Shown one piece after another: positions 58,966 through 64,000 of a stretch of DNA of 64,000 nt. Position 1 is the first letter of the stretch; each line of letters opens with the position of its first letter. Both the position numbers and the translations under genes were made by a program. The stretch covers positions 124,001 to 188,000 of the forward strand of contig JAJDAF010000039.1 of NCBI GenBank assembly GCA_029261995.1. The letters run 5' to 3'. The DNA comes from Candidatus Zhuqueibacterota bacterium. Lineage in GTDB: Bacteria; Zhuqueibacterota; Zhuqueibacteria; Oceanimicrobiales; Oceanimicrobiaceae. Below the pieces are notes generated by a model. That model made no database searches, was not told the origin of the DNA, and was given only the letters and a program-made list of their open reading frames with translations.

Positions 58966-59838
58966 ATGAAACCAATCGTAGCAAAACTCTCCACATCTCC
59001 GCAATCGTCGTTCAAGTACAAGTGGATCAAGCTGGATTCGTTCGAGTTCAACTGGCACTGTCATCCCGAATTCGAACTGATGCTCATGCTTAGAAGCACA
59101 GGCAAGCGGTTTGTGGGAGACAGCATCTCCTATTACCGCGAGGGCGACTTGGTATTTGTCGGCTCGGCGTTACCACACACCCTCTACTCGCCGGCCCAGG
59201 ATGGAGGCCACGGGCAATTGCACGAGGCCATTCTGATCCAGTTCGTAGAGGACTTCGCAGGTCTGTGTTTCTCTGATGCGCCTGAGCTGCGACACGTCCA
59301 CCGGGTGTTCAGAAAAGCTTCGAAGGGCATCCAGATTAGAGGAAAAACGCGGGACATCGTGGCGCGACGCATGAAGGAAATGAGCTCACTTTCTGGCATG
59401 GACAGGTTGTTGAATTTACTGGCTATTCTGGACACGCTGGGCACCGCGGACGACAGCGATCTCAGCGTTCTCTCCAGCTTGGACTTTGCCCACGATCTAC
59501 AGCCCTTGCAACAGAGCCGAATCGACAGCGTTTGCACCTACATCAACCAAAACTACGAGCAGAAACTCAAACTTGAGGATGCCGCCGCCATCGCATCCAT
59601 GAGCACGACGGCGTTCTGCAGATTCTTCAAGAGGTCAACGGGCAAGACGTTCGTTGATTATGTCAACGAACTCAGAATCGGCCACGCCTGCAGGTTGTTG
59701 ATCGAGAGCGAGCTGACCATCTCGGAGATCTGTTTCGAGGTGGGTTTCAACAATGTTTCGAATTTCAACCGCCGCTTCCTCGAACGCCATCAGATGTGCC
59801 CAAAGCATTATCGCAGCGAATTCGTCGTTCAGGCTTGA
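58966..59838 (+). CDS. AraC-family transcriptional regulator with cupin sensor domain
   Basis: The 290-residue protein has an N-terminal cupin domain (about 15-110, with HCHPEFELMLML and the REGDLVFVGSALPH segment carrying the ligand or metal histidines) and a C-terminal double helix-turn-helix (about 185-288: LKLEDAAAIASMSTTAFCRFF and LTISEICFEVGFNNVSNFNRRF, quoted as the two recognition units). It is placed between the divergent arms of the peptidoglycan salvage locus, so it should sense an amino sugar or muropeptide-derived ligand and control both arms (inference). ATG follows GGAG by seven bases inside an inverted repeat. Confidence 0.92.
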   Translation: MKPIVAKLSTSPQSSFKYKWIKLDSFEFNWHCHPEFELMLMLRSTGKRFVGDSISYYREGDLVFVGSALPHTLYSPAQDGGHGQLHEAILIQFVEDFAGLCFSDAPELRHVHRVFRKASKGIQIRGKTRDIVARRMKEMSSLSGMDRLLNLLAILDTLGTADDSDLSVLSSLDFAHDLQPLQQSRIDSVCTYINQNYEQKLKLEDAAAIASMSTTAFCRFFKRSTGKTFVDYVNELRIGHACRLLIESELTISEICFEVGFNNVSNFNRRFLERHQMCPKHYRSEFVVQA

Positions 59839-60104
59839 GCCGATGCTGCGTGATTCGGACTGGCGCCAACGCGACTTTTCCGCGGTTTCTTGCCGAACAT
59901 CCGCTCCGAAAACGTTACCTGCAAGATAGGCGCACAAAGCCGCAAGAAAGTATTAGCTTCTGATGTCGCAGAGTTTTAAAATTGTTTTTCTCACCTTTTC
60001 TCAGACAACCAGGTATTGCCATGATAACCAGAGAGCGAATAACGAACGCCACAGGGATCATCTAAGCTGTGGACCAAGAATTCTTAGTCACCGGAGGCTA
60101 ACCA

Positions 60105-61208
60105 TTGAAAGAACGGCTGGTTTCACTTGACGCATTTCGTGGCATCACCATTGCCGGTATGATTCTCGTGAACAATCCCGGAAGCTGGAGCTATGTCTAC
60201 GCTCCACTTGGCCATGCCAAATGGCACGGCTGGACACCGACGGATCTCATTTTTCCCTTCTTTCTGTTTATCGTGGGAGTAGCCATGAGTTTCTCTCTGT
60301 CGCATCCAATTGAAGACCCGGGCGCCAGGAAAAAACTCTATCTCAAGATAGTCAGGCGAGCGGTGATCATCTACGGCCTGGGGCTGTTCATGGCCGCCTA
60401 TCCGAAATTCAACTTCTCGACCCTGCGCGTGGTCGGGGTTCTGCCGAGAATTGCAATCTGCTACTTCATCGTTGCTTTCATCACGCTCAAAAGCACGCCG
60501 AAAGGGCAGGCCGGTATTGCCGCAGGGCTGCTTTTTCTGTACTGGGGATTAATGACGCTGATTCCGGTGCCCGGTTATGGCGCCGGCGACTTGAGCGTCG
60601 AGGGAAATCTCGCGGCCTTTATCGACAACAAGCTACTACACGGTCACATGTGGAAGGAGACCTGGGACCCGGAAGGCCTGCTCAGCACGATTCCAGCGAT
60701 TGCCACCACCTTGCTCGGGGTGCTGACCGGTCACTTGCTGCACTCCGGAATGGACAAAAAGGAAATCGCCGGCTGGATGTTCACGATTGGTTGGGTAGCC
60801 ATCCTTGCCGGGTTATTCTGGGACATTGTGTTCCCAATCAACAAGGCTCTCTGGACTAGTTCCTATGTCGTCTTCTCCGCAGGCGCTGCACTGCAATTCC
60901 TAGCCTTTTGCTACTGGCTCATCGATGTCAAAGGCCACACGGCGTGGGCGAAACCGGCGATAATTTACGGAATGAATGCCATCACTGTGTTCTTCCTGTC
61001 CGGTATGGTTGTCAAGACCATGATTTGGATTAAGATGGAGGCGCCGGACGGCAAGTTGGTGACGCTTTACACCTGGATTTATCAGAATCTCTTTGCGTCG
61101 TGGGCAGGCCCGATGAACGGCTCTCTCGCCTTTGCAATAGCAAATGTCTTGTTCTGGCTCGGCATAATGGCAATGCTGTACCGGAAGCGAATTTTCATCA
61201 AGATCTAA
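60105..61208 (+). CDS. HGSNAT/NagX-like transmembrane acyltransferase
   Basis: The start is TTG 60105 with GGAGG seven bases upstream. The 367-residue protein has about 10-11 membrane helices and the family signature SLDAFRGITIAGMILVNNPG and WHGWTPTDLIFPFFLFIVG at the N-terminus, as in heparan-alpha-glucosaminide N-acetyltransferases. Bacterial homologues, sometimes called NagX, are encoded with GlcNAc and chitin genes and may re-acetylate glucosamine or help amino-sugar uptake across the inner membrane. Its presence between the regulator and NamZ supports a role in amino-sugar salvage. The NamZ gene starts seven bases downstream. Confidence 0.85.
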   Translation: MKERLVSLDAFRGITIAGMILVNNPGSWSYVYAPLGHAKWHGWTPTDLIFPFFLFIVGVAMSFSLSHPIEDPGARKKLYLKIVRRAVIIYGLGLFMAAYPKFNFSTLRVVGVLPRIAICYFIVAFITLKSTPKGQAGIAAGLLFLYWGLMTLIPVPGYGAGDLSVEGNLAAFIDNKLLHGHMWKETWDPEGLLSTIPAIATTLLGVLTGHLLHSGMDKKEIAGWMFTIGWVAILAGLFWDIVFPINKALWTSSYVVFSAGAALQFLAFCYWLIDVKGHTAWAKPAIIYGMNAITVFFLSGMVVKTMIWIKMEAPDGKLVTLYTWIYQNLFASWAGPMNGSLAFAIANVLFWLGIMAMLYRKRIFIKI

Positions 61209-61215
61209 AGTATCC

Positions 61216-62484
61216 ATGGCAAAAATAATCCACAGCACGAAATCCACAGGCTACGCAAAGTCTGTCGCAATGACTCTTCTGCTTTGCTCACTTCTTTTTG
61301 CGTGTGGCGCCCGGCGCGTCGAAACAGGATTGGACCGGGTTCTTGAGTACAGGCATCTGTTCGCGCAAATGCGCGTTGGCATCATTACTAACCACACGGC
61401 TTATGACGCCAGGAATCGGCATATCACGGAGGTCTTCAATGCACTGGAGGGCGCTAAGGTCACAGCGCTGTTTGGCCCGGAACACGGCGTTCGGGGCCAC
61501 GCGGAAGCAGGCGCTCACGTCGAGTCAGAGGTTGGTGCAGCGGACCGAATTCCTGTGTTCAGTCTTTACGGCAAGACCCGCAAACCCACGCCAGAAATGC
61601 TTGCCAACGTTGATGTGCTGGTTTTCGACATCCAGGACATCGGAACGCGCTACTACACTTACATTTACACCATGGCGCTCGCGATGGAGGCTGCCGCTGA
61701 ACAAGGCAAGTCCTTCGTTGTTCTCGACCGGCCAAACCCGATCAACGGGATTGATGTTGAAGGCAACATCCTGGACCTGGCATTTGCGACCTTCGTTGGA
61801 CTCTACCCCATTCCTGTACGGCACGGGATGACGGTCGGCGAGCTTGCCCGCATGTTCAACTCACAGGGCTGGCTGACCGATGGCGTCAGGGCAGAACTGA
61901 CCATCATCCCCATGAAAAACTGGCGGCGTGAATTCTGGTATGATAAAACCGGTCGCGAGTTTCCGAAGCCCTCTCCCAATATGCCGGCGCTCACCACCGC
62001 AACGGTTTACCCAGGTACGTGCTTGCTCGAAGGAGTCAATGTGTCAGAAGGACGAGGAACACAAACACCCTTTGAGATTTTTGGCGCACCATGGATTGAC
62101 GGAGAACAGCTGACCGAACGATTGAATTCCCGCCAGCTTGCAGGCGTTGTCTTCAGGGACACGGTTTTCACACCAGTGGCGATTCCAGGCGCCGCCGAAA
62201 ATCCAAAGTACAAAGGCAAGGTTTGTGGTGGCAGCTTCATTGAGGTCACGGACCGAGCCGCGTTTCAGCCCTATTGGACGGGAGTCGAAATTGTAAACAC
62301 GGTGTTTGAGATGTATCCTGACAGCCTGCGCTGGCGCCCGTCTCATTTCGACCGGCTGTGCGGCACTGCGAGAACTCGAGAAACCATCGCCGCTGGTGAT
62401 GACATCAGCAGTTTTCCGGAGCAATGGCAGCCTGCTTTGAACGAATTCAAAATGATTCGGGCGCGGTATCTGATGTACGACTAG
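61216..62484 (+). CDS. namZ: Exo-beta-N-acetylmuramidase (DUF1343, GH171)
   Basis: The 422-residue protein has a lipoprotein signal (lipobox LFAC) with a long N-terminal region; ATG 61270 would give a shorter signal. The mature part is the DUF1343/NamZ fold: VGIITNHTAYD, FGPEHGVRGHAEAG, FDIQDIGTRYYTYIYTM and RPNPINGIDVEG are family landmarks, as is the SEGRGTQTPFEIFGAPWID stretch. NamZ removes MurNAc from non-reducing ends of wall fragments and works with NagZ, which removes GlcNAc; both are predicted secreted lipoproteins here. The product MurNAc would be imported, phosphorylated and cleaved by MurQ. The gene is co-directional with the NagX-like gene. Confidence 0.93.
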   Translation: MAKIIHSTKSTGYAKSVAMTLLLCSLLFACGARRVETGLDRVLEYRHLFAQMRVGIITNHTAYDARNRHITEVFNALEGAKVTALFGPEHGVRGHAEAGAHVESEVGAADRIPVFSLYGKTRKPTPEMLANVDVLVFDIQDIGTRYYTYIYTMALAMEAAAEQGKSFVVLDRPNPINGIDVEGNILDLAFATFVGLYPIPVRHGMTVGELARMFNSQGWLTDGVRAELTIIPMKNWRREFWYDKTGREFPKPSPNMPALTTATVYPGTCLLEGVNVSEGRGTQTPFEIFGAPWIDGEQLTERLNSRQLAGVVFRDTVFTPVAIPGAAENPKYKGKVCGGSFIEVTDRAAFQPYWTGVEIVNTVFEMYPDSLRWRPSHFDRLCGTARTRETIAAGDDISSFPEQWQPALNEFKMIRARYLMYD

Positions 62485-62761
62485 GCCAGCAACCAGATTT
62501 CCTTTGGCTTGATGGCCTCTCTCAAAGGGCCGATACATTTCACGAGGGCGTTCGATGGCAGTGTGATGCTCTTCTGACAAGTTGGTGCAAAGATGAGACG
62601 AAGTGGTCCATTCACAAAACTAGATTTGACGGCAGTGACAATCACAAATACAAACGCACTATCAAAAGACAAATCCAGCCCGGCATCCGGATAGGAAACA
62701 GATCGCTTTCGATTCATACAAGTGCGGCGAAACCCATTCTGTCAAAGTTGAAAAAGGTTTG

Positions 62762-64000
62762 ATGAAAAACAAATTGAGAAACGGTGTTCTTGTTGGTCTG
62801 CTTGCGACCGCGCTCGTAACCGCAGTGGCGCACGGCCAGGTGACCGGCCTCGCAGGATGGGACATTTACATCGACCCCGGCCACAGTCAGACGGAGAATA
62901 TGGGGATCTTCGGATATTCGGAAGCTGAAAAAAACGTGAGAGTTGGGCTTCATCTGCGCGAGCTATTGTTGGCCATGACCGACATTGATACGGTTTACAA
63001 TTCAAGGTTGACCGACCAGGAGAGTGTTTCACTAACCCAGCGCACAGATGAAGCAAACAGTCTCGGCGCAGCCTGGTTTCATTCGATCCACAGTGATGCT
63101 GGCCCGGCGCAAGCCAATAGCACCCTTCTACTCTGGGGCCAACTCCGCAACGGCGAGGAAAAGGTCCCGAACGGTGGAAAAGCCATGGGTGACATTATTA
63201 TTGGTCTACTCACGCGAGCGATGCGTACTGACACACGAGGCTCAATTGGTGATTGCTCATTTTTCGGCTGCACATCGACCGGACCCTATCTCAGCGTCAA
63301 CCGGCGCAGCACGATGCCTTCCGAGCTGAGCGAAGCAGGATTCCATACCAGCCCGTTGCAGAATCCGCGCAACATGAACGAGGAGTGGAAGCGCCTGGAG
63401 GCCTATGCCTTTTTCTGGTCAATCCTCGAGCTTCACGGCCTTGAACGCCCCCCGGTCGCCGTCGTCACCGGCTTCATTCAAGATGTTGAAAAGGACCGGC
63501 CACTGAATGGCGCACGTGTCAGAATTGGCGGACAGGAGTATGTGACGGACACTTATGCATCTCTGTTCAACCGGTACAGCTCCGACCCCGAGCAACTGCA
63601 GAATGGTTTCTACTTTGTCGAGGGCTTAACCAACGAGACTCTCGATCTGGTTGTGGACGCAGACGGGTTCTACGCCGACACGACTACGGTCGTGGTCATG
63701 GATAGCTTCTTCACATTTGTCGATGTGGAACTCGTCTCTGCTCAACCTCCGGTTGTCGAAACCACTAAGCCGGAAGCCGACGCGACATCTGTCCCGCCGG
63801 CGGACGACGTGGTCATCAATTTCAGCAGGCGGATGGACATTTCAGCGACTGGCGCCGCGATCGAAATCTTGCCGGAAGTCGATTTCACCAGCGACTGGCA
63901 GGACGGTAACCGTACCCTCGTCATCACGCCCGACACGCTCGCGAATCTCACCGTGTACACCGTCGCAATCAAAGGCAGCGCCCAGGACCTGGTGGGTCAC
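62762..64000 (+). CDS. N-acetylmuramoyl-L-alanine amidase with C-terminal Ig-like domain (runs off the window)
   Basis: The frame starts at ATG 62762 (AAGG four bases upstream) and is open at base 64000, giving 413 residues. A signal peptide (to about AHGQ, residue 26) is followed by an Amidase_3 domain (about 33-225): zinc ligands in DPGHS (His), EAEKN (Glu) and HSIHSD (His), and the catalytic Glu in ELSEAGFHTS. Next is a carboxypeptidase-regulatory-like beta domain (about 235-320) and an SbsA-type Ig-like domain (about 325-413, NFSRRMD). It cleaves the bond between MurNAc and the stem peptide in the periplasm. The 277-base gap before it holds no clear gene. Confidence 0.85.
   Translation, partial: MKNKLRNGVLVGLLATALVTAVAHGQVTGLAGWDIYIDPGHSQTENMGIFGYSEAEKNVRVGLHLRELLLAMTDIDTVYNSRLTDQESVSLTQRTDEANSLGAAWFHSIHSDAGPAQANSTLLLWGQLRNGEEKVPNGGKAMGDIIIGLLTRAMRTDTRGSIGDCSFFGCTSTGPYLSVNRRSTMPSELSEAGFHTSPLQNPRNMNEEWKRLEAYAFFWSILELHGLERPPVAVVTGFIQDVEKDRPLNGARVRIGGQEYVTDTYASLFNRYSSDPEQLQNGFYFVEGLTNETLDLVVDADGFYADTTTVVVMDSFFTFVDVELVSAQPPVVETTKPEADATSVPPADDVVINFSRRMDISATGAAIEILPEVDFTSDWQDGNRTLVITPDTLANLTVYTVAIKGSAQDLVGH

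Noticed and set aside
1-64000. CRISPR arrays, insertion sequences, tRNA or rRNA genes
   Set aside because: No regularly spaced repeats, transposase frames, or tRNA/rRNA-like stretches were noticed on reading both strands; a tRNA or repeat-finding program would settle this.

Overview
The window looks like a chromosomal piece from a Gram-negative member of the FCB group outside classical Bacteroidota (candidate division KSB1 or Calditrichota would fit; this is inference). It encodes TonB-dependent receptors with carboxypeptidase-regulatory-like domains, a SusC/SusD-type pair and many lipoproteins. Unlike Bacteroidota, many genes have good AGGAGG-type ribosome binding sites, and the promoters I can see are of the TTGACA/TATAAT type. 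Base composition looks slightly above 50% GC. I saw no rRNA, tRNA, CRISPR array or insertion sequence.

Region 1 (1-28227, all minus strand) is a large surface-polysaccharide locus. Transcription runs right to left: an SLBB export protein, a Wzc-type tyrosine kinase, a degenerate GGDEF protein, an initiating sugar-1-phosphate transferase, a family 2 glycosyltransferase, a 2-hydroxyacid dehydrogenase, a phosphoenolpyruvate mutase, DUF4956, a VTC-type polyphosphate polymerase, a CotH kinase fused to a beta-helix, an ATP-grasp ligase, an HPr-kinase-like protein, a GmhA-like isomerase, a beta-helix membrane protein, a family 4 glycosyltransferase, an unknown membrane protein, a nucleotidyltransferase/P-loop kinase fusion, a Wzx-like flippase, a methyltransferase-like/APH-fold kinase, an O-antigen ligase-like protein, a second methyltransferase-like/APH-fold kinase, a second P-loop kinase and a truncated family 4 glycosyltransferase. 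At least nine of these proteins are kinases or make or move phosphoryl or phosphonyl groups. The best candidate for an undescribed system is therefore a phosphate- and possibly phosphonate-rich cell-surface polymer. Hairpins at 22528-22581 and 13393-13440 may divide the locus into transcription units.

Region 2 (28228-32880, plus strand) starts with a promoter- and palindrome-rich divergent region. It then carries FAD and [2Fe-2S] subunits of the xanthine dehydrogenase type with no molybdenum subunit, followed by a translationally coupled GroES-like protein. Acetyl-CoA synthetase follows with its own promoter and terminator.

Region 3 (33413-45500) holds two tandem paralogous TonB-dependent receptors, each followed by a terminator. 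It also has a secreted M14 zinc carboxypeptidase, a separate lipoprotein resembling two copies of the M14 propeptide, and a SusC/SusD-type pair.

Region 4 (45556-51967) is mixed: a membrane-anchored Rad50/Mre11-like (YhaN/YhaO-like) pair, a double-ACT protein, a thioesterase, a REC-GGDEF-EAL protein and a 59-residue membrane protein.

Region 5 (52200-64000) is a peptidoglycan salvage locus: MurQ, a sodium:solute symporter, a secreted NagZ-beta-lactamase fusion, a BadF/MurK-type sugar kinase, a divergent AraC regulator, an HGSNAT/NagX-like membrane acetyltransferase, NamZ exo-muramidase and a truncated muramoyl-alanine amidase. Together they would strip MurNAc and GlcNAc from wall fragments outside the cytoplasm, import them, phosphorylate them and convert MurNAc-6-phosphate to GlcNAc-6-phosphate.
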